DNA of 36,147 nt from Verrucomicrobiota bacterium (GTDB lineage Bacteria > Verrucomicrobiota > Verrucomicrobiia > CAIQCK01), in NCBI GenBank assembly GCA_016219905.1, contig JACRKA010000040.1, positions 1-36,147 on the forward strand, in the 5' to 3' direction. Position numbers and translations under genes: made by a program. Position 1 is the first letter of the stretch. Each line of letters opens with the position of its first letter. Under the pieces are notes generated by a model, which had not been told where the DNA came from, searched no databases, and saw nothing but the letters and a program-made list of their open reading frames with translations. This document shows positions 6,654 to 13,989 of the stretch, one piece after another.

Positions 6654-7777
6654 CAAGGATACAAGTCTTCTGCCGCCCCTCCGGGGCTGGCTTTCACGTT
6701 TCGCGCAACCCAGGGCTGGCGCCCTGGGCTACTTTCCTTCGCCGCTTCGCGGCTCTTGGCGGGATTTTGACTGGCGTTGTTTTTCTTCTTGTTGGTTGCG
6801 GCGGCGGGGATGACGGCAAGAGGCTCAATGTTTATATCTGGACCAACTACATCACGCAGGAGTTGCTGAACCAGTTCACCGCGCAGACGGGCATCCGGGT
6901 CAAGTTCGACGTTTACGATTCCAACGAGGCGGTGCTGGAGAAGCTCGCGTCGGGCGCGAGCGACTACGACATCGTGGTGCCGACCGATTACATGGTGCGC
7001 ATCCTGGCGAAGCAGGGGTTGCTGGCGCCGCTCGACCACGCGAAGCTGGCGAACCTGGGCAACGTCACGCCGAAGTTCCGCGACCTGCCGTTCGACCCGG
7101 GCAACCGCCACAGCGTGCCGTATCTATGGGGCACGACCGGGTTCGCCTACAACAAGGCGAAGGTCGGGGCGGCGCTGGACAGTTGGGCGGCGGTGTTCGA
7201 CGAGCGTTGGAAGGGGCGCGTGCTGATGCTCGACGACATGCGCGAGTGTTTCGGCGTCGCGCTGCGCGTGTCCGGCCACTCGGCGAACTCGACCAACGCC
7301 GCTGAACTGGCCGCGGCGCGCGATGTGCTCATCAAACAGAAGCCGCTGGTGAAGACCTACAACTCGTCCGACTTCGCCGGCATCCTGCGCAGCGGCGACG
7401 TGTGGATCGCGCACGGCTACAACGGCGAACTGGCCAAGGCGTGCGACGAGGACAAGAACCTCGCTTACGTGATCCCGAAGGAGGGCTGCACGGTCTGGGT
7501 GGACAACCTCTGCATCCCGAAGGGCGCGCGGCACGCCGAGGCGGCGCACACTTTCATCAACTACATGCTGGAGGGCAGGACCATCGCGGCGGTGGTCAAC
7601 GCGATGAGTTATGCCTGCTGCAACGACGCGGCGCGGCCGTTCATCAAGCCGGCGATCCTCAACGACCCCGCGCGCTATCCGGACGAGGCGACGTTGAAGC
7701 GGTGTGATTTCCTCGGCGACCTCGACGAGAGCCTGCAATTGCGCGACCGTTACTGGACGGAGGTGAAGGCGAAGTGA
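6650..7777 (+). CDS. potD: Polyamine-type ABC transporter substrate-binding lipoprotein
   Basis: A 375-residue type-2 periplasmic-binding protein that would capture the ligand and deliver it to PotBC. The N-terminus is a long lipoprotein signal, with a hydrophobic stretch GGILTGVVFLLVGC and lipobox LVGC at about residue 50, followed by GGGDDGK. The mature part begins LNVYIWTNYITQELLNQF, typical of PotD/PotF, and contains YDIVVPTDYMVRIL and VPYLWGTTGFAYNK. An ATGA overlap with potC indicates coupled translation. Residues 9-39 (RPSGAG...RRFAAL) are encoded by a hairpin-rich repeat, so the start of the signal peptide is repeat-derived. The family also binds putrescine or related cations; the ligand is not determined. 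Confidence 0.9.
   Translation: MTRIQVFCRPSGAGFHVSRNPGLAPWATFLRRFAALGGILTGVVFLLVGCGGGDDGKRLNVYIWTNYITQELLNQFTAQTGIRVKFDVYDSNEAVLEKLASGASDYDIVVPTDYMVRILAKQGLLAPLDHAKLANLGNVTPKFRDLPFDPGNRHSVPYLWGTTGFAYNKAKVGAALDSWAAVFDERWKGRVLMLDDMRECFGVALRVSGHSANSTNAAELAAARDVLIKQKPLVKTYNSSDFAGILRSGDVWIAHGYNGELAKACDEDKNLAYVIPKEGCTVWVDNLCIPKGARHAEAAHTFINYMLEGRTIAAVVNAMSYACCNDAARPFIKPAILNDPARYPDEATLKRCDFLGDLDESLQLRDRYWTEVKAK
6673..6753. repeat. Triple-hairpin repeat element encoding the PotD signal-peptide N-region
   Basis: Three short palindromes lie in a row: GCCCC/GGGGC (6675-6679 and 6683-6687), CCCAGGGC/GCCCTGGG (6709-6716 and 6721-6728, loop TGGC) and GCCGC/GCGGC (6741-6745 and 6749-6753). From memory, this composite resembles dispersed repeats common in Planctomycetota and Verrucomicrobiota genomes. 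Confidence 0.75.
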
Positions 7778-7798
7778 CGTAGCTGGCGACGGACACGC

Positions 7799-8335
7799 TC
7801 AGTGCGCGGCGTCAATTTCGAAGCGGTGGGCGGCGAAGTTGCTCATCGGGATGGGGAGCGTGACGTCGAAGGCGCGGCGGTCGGCGGGGGGGATGCCGGT
7901 GAAGATGACCGGCTGGCGGCGGAGGACCTTCCCATGGGCGTCGAGGGCGACCAGCGCGATGGAGAGCAGGCCGAACTGGCGGGGAGTGCCGTTGTAGATC
8001 TCGCCGGTGACGCGCGTGCCGCTGGAATCGGCGTAGGCGGCGGTGCTGGCGAGGTTGAAGATTTCAATCTGGCCGGTGCCTTTGGGGATGAGGTTGTTGT
8101 GGGAAAGCAGCGAGACGGCGGGCAGGCCGGAATCGGGCTGCAGGAGGCCGAGCTGGTCGTTGAGCGGCTTGAGGGCTTTCTCGAGCGCGACGACGAGGTC
8201 GGCGGTGAATTCCTTGCGCAGCGAGACGCGGAGCTCTTCCTGCCGGGCGGTCTGCGCGTGGTCGTAATAGAAGAACGCCGCGGCGGCGGCGATGATGATC
8301 GCGGCGAGAGCGAGGACTGGCACGGGGGATTTCAT
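7799..8335 (-). CDS. Membrane-anchored protein with FxLYD-like domain, function unknown
   Basis: A 178-residue protein with one N-terminal membrane helix (VLALAAIIIAAAAAFFYY, about 6-23) and the rest predicted outside the cytoplasm. Residues 30-70 look helical or coiled (RQEELRVSLRKEFTADLVVALEKALKPLNDQL). The C-terminal part, about 100-175, has the pattern of an FxLYD-type beta domain (RVTGEIYNGTPRQFGLLSIALVALDAHGKVL then IPPADRRAFDVTLP). Such domains occur in surface or secreted proteins and have no enzymatic role that I can name. It lies 15 bases downstream of the DUF362 gene on the same strand and is convergent with potD. Confidence 0.75.
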   Translation of the reverse strand: MKSPVPVLALAAIIIAAAAAFFYYDHAQTARQEELRVSLRKEFTADLVVALEKALKPLNDQLGLLQPDSGLPAVSLLSHNNLIPKGTGQIEIFNLASTAAYADSSGTRVTGEIYNGTPRQFGLLSIALVALDAHGKVLRRQPVIFTGIPPADRRAFDVTLPIPMSNFAAHRFEIDAAH

Positions 8336-8350
8336 GGCGCGGCTCGCATC

Positions 8351-9412
8351 CTACGGCTTCAACTCGACAATGTCCATCTTGGCGCGGTCGGCGACGCCGG
8401 CCTTGATTTCGGCGGCGATCTGGACGTGGCGGGCGCGCTCGCCGATCGGGCGCATGCCGGTGTCCTTGCGGCGCTGCTCGATGGCCTGAAGGCCGAGCGC
8501 GTCAAGGGCGACGGGGTCGCGGCTGAGGTAGATCTCGCCCGGCGACCAGGCGGCTTCGGGTTGGAAGGAGGGCGCGCCGGCGCATTGGGCGACGAGGGCA
8601 TCGAGGATGTTGAGGACGAGTTTTCCGCTGATCGGCGGGCGGGCGCACAGTTCCGCGATGCCGGGGTCGTAGTGGAGGGCTTCGGTCTGGAAGCGGCGGT
8701 TGTTGTCCACGGAGCCGATGGCGATGTTGTGAAGGCAGCCGCTGAGGCCGACGTGGCGGTTGTCCATGAGGACGGGGATGTTGATGAGCTTGGTGGCGGT
8801 TTGGGAAACGATGCGGGAGTAGTAGCTGCGCTCGCTGAGCTGGCGCGCCCCGAACTCGTGGTCGCCCCAGATCAACATGCCGACGTGCGGGGTCTGGTAG
8901 TAGGTGGCCGGATCCCAGCCGGCATGCGGCAGCGTGGCGTAGCAGAGCGGCCCTTCGCCGTCGCGCCGGATGTCCCAACCGGCCAGGACGAGATTATCGG
9001 CGGAGCGGTCCCATATTATTATATGGTGTGCCGGCACGCCGGCAGCGCGCAGGCCGGCGACAACGGCGTCCACGACCGGCCGGCGGGTGCTCAGGGTCGG
9101 GCCGGCGGCGGCGTTGATCTTGATGGCGACGATGTCGGCGGGCCGGACGAACTTGCCCCACGCGGCGGCCAGCGTGGTGGTCTGCGTCAATTCGAGGATG
9201 CCGCGCTCCACCAAGCGCCGGACCCGGTCGGGTTGCGGGTCGTAGAACCGGACGGCCTGCGGGTCGCGGGCGATGACGACGCGGGAGAGGGGGCCTTTGC
9301 GGGTCGCGCCCGGCTCCTCGCGGGGCGTCACCTGTTGGGCAAGGCCGGCGGTCGCCGTCACCGCAACGGCGGCGGCGAGCGAGGCAAGCGGCATGGATGG
9401 CCAGCGGCGCAT
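8351..9412 (-). CDS. Exported DUF362-domain protein
   Basis: A 353-residue protein. Residues 1-25 form a signal peptide (PLASLAAAVAVTATAGLAQ) starting with two arginines. The remainder matches the DUF362 pattern: VVIARDPQAV, ADIVAIKINAAAG, VDAVVAGLRAAGV with IIIWDRS, then KLINIPVLMDNRHVGLSGCLHNIAIG and a C-terminal ISGKLVLNILDAL and DPVALDALGLQ. DUF362 proteins are often fused or linked to iron-sulphur domains, but no cysteine cluster is visible here. The molecular role of the family is unknown. It is divergent from the TPR lipoprotein gene at 9475. Confidence 0.85.
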   Translation of the reverse strand: MRRWPSMPLASLAAAVAVTATAGLAQQVTPREEPGATRKGPLSRVVIARDPQAVRFYDPQPDRVRRLVERGILELTQTTTLAAAWGKFVRPADIVAIKINAAAGPTLSTRRPVVDAVVAGLRAAGVPAHHIIIWDRSADNLVLAGWDIRRDGEGPLCYATLPHAGWDPATYYQTPHVGMLIWGDHEFGARQLSERSYYSRIVSQTATKLINIPVLMDNRHVGLSGCLHNIAIGSVDNNRRFQTEALHYDPGIAELCARPPISGKLVLNILDALVAQCAGAPSFQPEAAWSPGEIYLSRDPVALDALGLQAIEQRRKDTGMRPIGERARHVQIAAEIKAGVADRAKMDIVELKP

Positions 9413-9427
9413 GGCGTGTCGGCTTTC

Positions 9428-9457
9428 TTGACAGTGCGAGCGCCGTCATGTTAGCTG
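9428..9457 (+). promoter_or_regulatory. Promoter candidate for the TPR lipoprotein gene
   Basis: A perfect TTGACA (9428-9433) is followed, after 18 bases, by TAGCTG (9452-9457); a 17-base spacing gives TTAGCT. The predicted leader before the ATG at 9475 is only about 10 bases and has no Shine-Dalgarno. Confidence 0.45.
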
Positions 9458-9474
9458 GCAATTAGGCGATACGC

Positions 9475-11265
9475 ATGAAAAAAGTTTTAACGGCTGCCGC
9501 CGGGGTTGTGCTGGCGTGGATCGCCGGGTGCGGCCCGGCGGATCCGCAGCAGCGCGTCAACGCCGGCGCCGAGGCGCTGGCCGGCGGCGACATCAGCCGC
9601 GGTGTGCTGTTGCTTGAGCGCGCCGCGCAGGAGTTGCCGCGCGACGGCCGCGCGCAGAACCTTTACGGCCAGGCGCTCCACTTGTTCGGCAAACCCGCCG
9701 AGGCCGCGAAGGTGTTCTGGCAGGCGATCGAGGCGAACCCGAGCGACCCGGCGCCTCATTACAACCTGGGTCTGGCCGCCTACGTGGAGCGGGATTATCC
9801 GACCGCCGCCGAGCAGATCGAAGCGAGCGTGGCGCTTGACCCGCGCAACGTGCCGGCGTGGCTGTTTCTCGGCGCAACCTATCTCCACCTGAACAACCTC
9901 GACGCCGCCTACCGCGCCACGGCCACGGCGCTGGAGGTCGCGCCGCGGAGCCTCGATGCGCTGAACAACCTGGCCGTCATCTCGTATCGCCGCGGCCGGT
10001 CGCGCGACGCCGAGGCGTGGTTGATGCAGATCCTGCAGCTTGCGCCCGACTACGCGCCCGCGTGCCTGAATCTCGCGCGGCTTTACGAGACGGAGATCCA
10101 GGACAAGGCGCGGGCGCTGGAGTTCTACCGGCGCTACGCCCGGATGGCGCCCGAGTCGCCCTACCGGTTCGCCGTCACCGGCGCGACCCGGCGGCTGGAG
10201 CTGGATTTGAACCTGGCGTCGCCCACCGTGCCCGGAGCGCCGGCGGCCGCTGCCGCGACCCACGCGGTCGCCACAGCAAAGCCCGCGCCTGCGCCCCCGG
10301 CGACGGCCCCGCCTGCGGCGGCCACCGCTGCGACTGCGCCGATGCCACCGGACCTTCAGGCGGCCGCGCTGCGGATCCAGATTGACCAGTTGGCCGGCGC
10401 GCACCGCAACCGCGAGGCGTCGGAGCTGGCGCTGCGGCTGGCGGAGGTTTACCGGCAGCAGAACGACGTGAACCGGATCGGCGACGCCTACACGCGCGCG
10501 GTGGAGCTGGACCCGCTGAACGCGCTGGCGCATTTCCGCCTCGGCGAATACCTGCGGCAGCAGGGGCAGGGGACCGCCGCGTTGCAGAGCTACCAGGAGG
10601 CCGCGCGATTGCAGCCGCAGATGACGGACGCAGTGCGGCGCATCGCTGCGCTGGCAGAAGAGTCGGGCCAGGTGGACGTGGCCGTGGCGGCCCACCGGCG
10701 CGTCATCGAGCTGGCACCGGAAGACCGGCCGGCCTACCTGCGGCTCGCGGAGATTCAGGAGCGCCAGCTCAAGCAGCGCGCCAAGGCGGAGCAGACCTAC
10801 CACGCCTTTCTCAAGAAGTTCCCGAATGCCCCCGAGGCGACCCAAGTGCGGGCGCGGCTTGGTTTGAGAACGGCAGCCACCGGCGCGGCGGTGAAACCGG
10901 AAGCGAAGAAGCCGGCGGCCACCAAGCCATCGGTCGAAAAGCCAATGGCAACCCCGGCAGCGTCCGCCAGCGCGCCAGCCGCACCGCCGCCGCCACCACC
11001 GAAACCGCTCGATGTCGCGGCGACCTACAAGGATGCGCTCAATCTGTTGTTGCAAGGCGACTATGACCGGGCGCGGCCGGAGTTGGAGGCGGTCGTGCAA
11101 GCGGCGCCCAGCCACGCCAAGGCGCACTTGGCGCTCGCCCAGGTTTACTCCATGCGCGCCGAGACCAAGGATCGGGCGCGGGCGCATTACGTCCGGTTCC
11201 TCCAGTTGCAGCCGAACGACCCGAAGGCGCCCGAGGTCCGGCGCTGGCTGGAGGCCACGCGCTAG
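9475..11265 (+). CDS. TPR-repeat lipoprotein
   Basis: A 596-residue lipoprotein with signal MKKVLTAAAGVVLAWIAGC, lipobox IAGC and Cys19. Tetratricopeptide repeats fill roughly 25-240 (for example AAKVFWQAIEANPSDPAPHYNLGLAAY), 295-465 and 515-590. The blocks are separated by Ala/Pro/Thr-rich linkers at about 248-290 and 470-513. TPR blocks are protein-binding scaffolds; this one would face the periplasm or the outer membrane. No partner domain is present and the binding partner is unknown. The 1.8 kb frame on the opposite strand here is the shadow of the GC-rich coding pattern. Confidence 0.88.
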   Translation: MKKVLTAAAGVVLAWIAGCGPADPQQRVNAGAEALAGGDISRGVLLLERAAQELPRDGRAQNLYGQALHLFGKPAEAAKVFWQAIEANPSDPAPHYNLGLAAYVERDYPTAAEQIEASVALDPRNVPAWLFLGATYLHLNNLDAAYRATATALEVAPRSLDALNNLAVISYRRGRSRDAEAWLMQILQLAPDYAPACLNLARLYETEIQDKARALEFYRRYARMAPESPYRFAVTGATRRLELDLNLASPTVPGAPAAAAATHAVATAKPAPAPPATAPPAAATAATAPMPPDLQAAALRIQIDQLAGAHRNREASELALRLAEVYRQQNDVNRIGDAYTRAVELDPLNALAHFRLGEYLRQQGQGTAALQSYQEAARLQPQMTDAVRRIAALAEESGQVDVAVAAHRRVIELAPEDRPAYLRLAEIQERQLKQRAKAEQTYHAFLKKFPNAPEATQVRARLGLRTAATGAAVKPEAKKPAATKPSVEKPMATPAASASAPAAPPPPPPKPLDVAATYKDALNLLLQGDYDRARPELEAVVQAAPSHAKAHLALAQVYSMRAETKDRARAHYVRFLQLQPNDPKAPEVRRWLEATR

Positions 11266-11386
11266 GCGGCGAGGCGTGGAGTGGGTTTGCGGATTGAAGA
11301 GGGCGGGCCTACTGTGCGTCGGTGGGGACGGAAATCGGGGCGCAGGCCGGCAACGAAGCAAAGGCCGCGCCGGTGTAAAGAGACAA

Positions 11387-11415
11387 TTGAGTTTCGGACG
11401 GTGGTCGCTTACTGT
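11387..11415 (+). promoter_or_regulatory. Promoter candidate for the glycine-zipper lipoprotein gene
   Basis: TTGAGT (11387-11392), 17 bases, TACTGT (11410-11415). The gene starts at 11473, leaving a leader of about 50 bases. Confidence 0.4.
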
Positions 11416-11472
11416 CGGTGCCGTCCGATACGAAGCTCATTCAGGAGTGACCCAACGAGGAAAAAGATCGCG

Positions 11473-11877
11473 ATGGGAATGGTGATGAGTGTGTGCACCG
11501 TGCTCGTCGGTTGCACGGCGACCGAGCAGGGTGCGGGCTACGGCGGTCTCGGTGGCGCGGCCATCGGCGGCGCGGTGGGCGGCTGGCAGGGTGCCGCCAT
11601 CGGCGCGGGCGCGGGCGCCCTGACAGGCGCGTTGGTGGGCAGCGCTGTGGACGCCAACGAGGAGAAAAACGCGCGATCGGCGCCTCCCCCTCCGCCGCCG
11701 CCTCCGGGCGTGCCTCCACCGCCTCCGGGGGGGTATCCGCCGGGCATCAGGACCGACCGGCCTGGTTTCGTGAAAAGCCCCTACAACCCGAACGGGCCGC
11801 TGGTGGACGTCACGGGCTACGCGCCCGGCACGTTGGTGCAGGATCCCACCACGGGGAAGAACTTCATTGTGCCATGA
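11473..11877 (+). CDS. Glycine-zipper lipoprotein
   Basis: A 134-residue small lipoprotein. The short signal MGMVMSVCTVLVGC has lipobox LVGC. Residues 22-58 are a glycine-zipper membrane motif (GGLGGAAIGGAVGGWQGAAI), two hydrophobic Gly-rich helices as in the SlyB/OsmB-type 2TM proteins. A Pro-rich linker (runs of 7-8 prolines) and a C-terminal stretch NGPLVDVTGYAPGTLVQDP follow. Such proteins sit in the outer membrane and support envelope integrity; that role is from the family. The ATG at 11473 has GAGGA about 11 bases upstream. The reading frame is open further upstream to 11281, but that part lacks signal-peptide character. Confidence 0.78.
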   Translation: MGMVMSVCTVLVGCTATEQGAGYGGLGGAAIGGAVGGWQGAAIGAGAGALTGALVGSAVDANEEKNARSAPPPPPPPPGVPPPPPGGYPPGIRTDRPGFVKSPYNPNGPLVDVTGYAPGTLVQDPTTGKNFIVP

Positions 11878-12069
11878 CGCTGTCCCCGGACCGCGTTGCG
11901 GGACGGGAGGCCGGGGCAAGGATGGTTGCGTGAGGCGCGCCCGAGACGTGCGGCAGGAGCGCCCTGAGAGGTGGCTGCGGGCAAGGCGCCTCAAGCGCTG
12001 ACGGGGGGCGGGCAATACCAAGGGGCGGACGGTTGTCGGAAGAGCACCCGGAATTCTCAAAAAAAACTC

Positions 12070-12099
12070 TTGCGCTGAAACAGCAGAGACCCATATTCT
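12070..12099 (+). promoter_or_regulatory. Promoter candidate and strong ribosome site of the first TIGR04073 gene
   Basis: TTGCGC (12070-12075), 18 bases, TATTCT (12094-12099). The region around it is unusually A/T-rich. The ribosome-binding site GGGAGGTGA at 12128-12136, six bases before the ATG, is a near-complete complement of the 16S rRNA tail, unlike most genes in this window. Confidence 0.45.
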
Positions 12100-12142
12100 T
12101 TTCGCAGAAACAAAATTCCCATTGCGAGGGAGGTGATTCAGA

Positions 12143-12499
12143 ATGAAGCGAATGATGATTACAGTTGCCGGTCTGGTTGCCGTGTGCGTGCTGGGCATGT
12201 CCAGCCCCGCGCAGGCCGCCGAGGAACCGGACAACCACATCAATAAACTGATCCGTGGTTGGACCAACGTCGCCACGTTCTGGCTCGAAATCCCGAAGCA
12301 GATGTATGTGGTTTCGCAGCAGCGGGACGCGGGCACGGGCCTGCTCTTCGGCACGCTGAAGGGCTTGGGCTACGGTATCACCCGGCTCGGCGCCGGTCTC
12401 TACGAGGGCATCCTGTTCTGGCTGCCGAAGTATGAGGCGGTGGTGGATCCTCCGATCGTATGGCCGTTCGAGGAATCCGGCACCTTGGCCAGCAAGTAA
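12143..12499 (+). CDS. Exosortase-system-associated protein, TIGR04073 type (copy 1)
   Basis: A 118-residue exported protein with a signal peptide ending SSPAQA before AEEPDN. The mature part reads DNHINKLIRGWTNVATFWLEIPKQMY, then ITRLGAGLYEGILFWLPKYEAVVDPPIVWPFEE. This matches my recollection of the TIGR04073 family, found in genomes that carry exosortase/PEP-CTERM-type sorting systems; its molecular role is unknown. No exosortase or PEP-CTERM protein is visible within this window. A second copy lies 209 bases downstream, with 17 differences in 118 residues by hand count, only seven of them after the signal peptide. The start is fixed by the excellent ribosome site GGGAGGTGA. Confidence 0.82.
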   Translation: MKRMMITVAGLVAVCVLGMSSPAQAAEEPDNHINKLIRGWTNVATFWLEIPKQMYVVSQQRDAGTGLLFGTLKGLGYGITRLGAGLYEGILFWLPKYEAVVDPPIVWPFEESGTLASK

Positions 12500-12545
12500 G
12501 CGTAGGATTTGCGCGGCTGCCGGGGCCGTCTCGTTGAAACAATGC

Positions 12546-12574
12546 TTGACAGCCTCGGCAGTCCGCTGCAATCT
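12546..12574 (+). promoter_or_regulatory. Promoter candidate for the second TIGR04073 gene
   Basis: A perfect TTGACA (12546-12551) with a weak -10, CAATCT (12569-12574), 17 bases away. It suggests that copy 2 has its own promoter and a leader of about 130 bases. That leader contains a GGTGG/CCACC hairpin around 12637-12655. Confidence 0.4.
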
Positions 12575-12708
12575 ACGCGCCGAAAGGAAAAAGCAGGCAA
12601 GGAGTTGTAACGACGTATGTGAATCTGCGCGGTGGGGTAATGCTTCGCCACCCCTGCCAGACAACCGAACAGTGCGAAGCTAGTCAAACCGTGGAGCTAA
12701 TAAAGTCT

Positions 12709-13065
12709 ATGAAGCGACTGAGCATGATCGCGGCTGGCCTTGCGGCCATCTGCGTCCTGGGTCTGGCAACCCCCGCGCAAGCGGCAGAGGAGCCGGACAA
12801 TCACATCAACAAGCTGATCCGTGGCTGGACAAACGTTGCCACGTTCTGGCTCGAAATCCCGAAGCAAATGTATGTTGTTTCGCAGCAGCGGGATGCGGGC
12901 GCGGGCGTGCTGTTTGGCATCCTGAAGGGTGCCGGCTTCGGTATCACCCGCCTCGGCGCCGGTCTCTACGAGGGCATTCTGTTCTTCCTGCCCAAGTATG
13001 AGGCGGTCGTTGACCCGCCGATCGTGTGGCCGTTCGAGGAAGCCGGAACTCTGGCCAGCAAGTAA
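12709..13065 (+). CDS. Exosortase-system-associated protein, TIGR04073 type (copy 2)
   Basis: A 118-residue paralogue of the preceding gene, of the same length and with the same motifs: signal peptide ending ATPAQA, then AEEPDNHINKLIRGW, QMYVVSQQRDAGAGVLFG, LPKYEAVVDPPIVWPFEE. About 86% of residues are identical by hand alignment, and differences concentrate in the signal peptide. Unlike copy 1, its ribosome site is weak (GGAG about 13 bases upstream). The frame is open upstream to 12619, but the ATG at 12709 begins the signal peptide. It is closed by a strong terminator. The pair is a recent tandem duplication. Confidence 0.82.
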   Translation: MKRLSMIAAGLAAICVLGLATPAQAAEEPDNHINKLIRGWTNVATFWLEIPKQMYVVSQQRDAGAGVLFGILKGAGFGITRLGAGLYEGILFFLPKYEAVVDPPIVWPFEEAGTLASK

Positions 13066-13089
13066 GTCAGCCAGTAGTTTCCCTATAGA

Positions 13090-13123
13090 AGAGGGGCCGG
13101 AGAAATCCGGCCCCTCTTTTTTT
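13090..13123 (+). terminator. Strong rho-independent terminator
   Basis: A perfect 12-bp stem, AGAGGGGCCGGA with TCCGGCCCCTCT, closed by a GAAA tetraloop and followed by seven Ts (13117-13123). It lies 25 bases after the stop of the second TIGR04073 gene. Confidence 0.95.
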
Positions 13124-13150
13124 CCATCCTCGCGCAGCCGGCTGGCGCGC

Positions 13151-13179
13151 TTGACACGGCCCATCCACCCCCGTAGCGT
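13151..13179 (+). promoter_or_regulatory. Promoter of the metallo-hydrolase gene
   Basis: TTGACA (13151-13156), 17 bases, TAGCGT (13174-13179). It sits between the terminator and the ATG at 13204. The predicted leader is about 18 bases and has no Shine-Dalgarno. Confidence 0.6.
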
Positions 13180-13203
13180 GCGCCCGCTCTTGCGCGAACC
13201 ACC

Positions 13204-13980
13204 ATGCGTCTGCGATTCCTCGGTTCCGGCACTTCCGTGGGCGTGCCCATGATCGGCTGCGATTGCGCGGTCTGCGCTTCATCCGACCCGCGCAACAAAC
13301 GATTCCGCCCTTGTGTGCTGATTGAGACCGCCGACAAACGCATCGTGGTGGACACCCCCCCGGACTTTCGCAGCCAGTGCCTGGCCAACAACGTCCGCGA
13401 CCTGGACGCCGTCTTCGTCACCCACACCCATGCCGACCACGTGCTGGGCCTCGATGATACCCGCCGCTTCTGCGTCCGCCGCGGCGGACCGTTGCCGCTC
13501 TACGCCGCCCACGAGCACCTGGAGATGCTCAGCCGCATCTTCCCCCACGCGTTCGATCCCGCGCTACGCAGGCCGGGGTGGCCGCAACTGGACGGCATCC
13601 CCATCGAGCACGGCCAGCCGTTTCAACTCGGCTCCACGCGCGTGACGCCGCTGGAGCTGCCTCACGGCCGCTCCACCGTCACCGCGTTCCTCTTCGAGAA
13701 CGGCGCCTCCAGCCTGGCCTACCTCACCGACTGCAAGTCGGTGCCGCCCCCGGTGGTCGAGCGGCTTCGCGGCATCTCCGTCCTGGTCTTAGACGCCCCG
13801 CGCCACCACCCGCATTCCTCGCACCTCACCGTGAACGAAGCGCTCGACGTCGTCCGGCAAGTCCAGCCGGGCCACGCCTACTTCACCCACATCGGCCACG
13901 ACCTGGACCACGCCACAACCGAGGGCCAACTCCCGTCTCACGTCCGCCTCGCCTACGACGGCCTCGTCGTGGATGCCTGA
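13204..13980 (+). CDS. MBL-fold metallo-hydrolase, PhnP-like
   Basis: A 258-residue metallo-beta-lactamase-fold hydrolase. The zinc-binding signature THTHADH is at about 73-79, with further ligands in the SLAYLTDCKS (Asp) and FTHIGHDLDH (His) segments. The N-terminal GSGTSVGVPMIGCDCAVC carries the Cys cluster that binds a structural zinc in PhnP. PhnP cleaves 5-phosphoribosyl 1,2-cyclic phosphate; relatives outside phosphonate operons act on cyclic nucleotides or lipoate-linked substrates. No phosphonate genes are nearby, so the substrate is open. Nine bases separate its stop from the next gene, so the two are probably co-transcribed. Confidence 0.85.
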   Translation: MRLRFLGSGTSVGVPMIGCDCAVCASSDPRNKRFRPCVLIETADKRIVVDTPPDFRSQCLANNVRDLDAVFVTHTHADHVLGLDDTRRFCVRRGGPLPLYAAHEHLEMLSRIFPHAFDPALRRPGWPQLDGIPIEHGQPFQLGSTRVTPLELPHGRSTVTAFLFENGASSLAYLTDCKSVPPPVVERLRGISVLVLDAPRHHPHSSHLTVNEALDVVRQVQPGHAYFTHIGHDLDHATTEGQLPSHVRLAYDGLVVDA

Positions 13981-13989
13981 CCATTCACC

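Noticed and set aside
9487-11361. A 624-codon minus-strand frame
   Set aside because: It is the shadow of the TPR lipoprotein gene, with Arg/Gly/His-rich composition and no domain.
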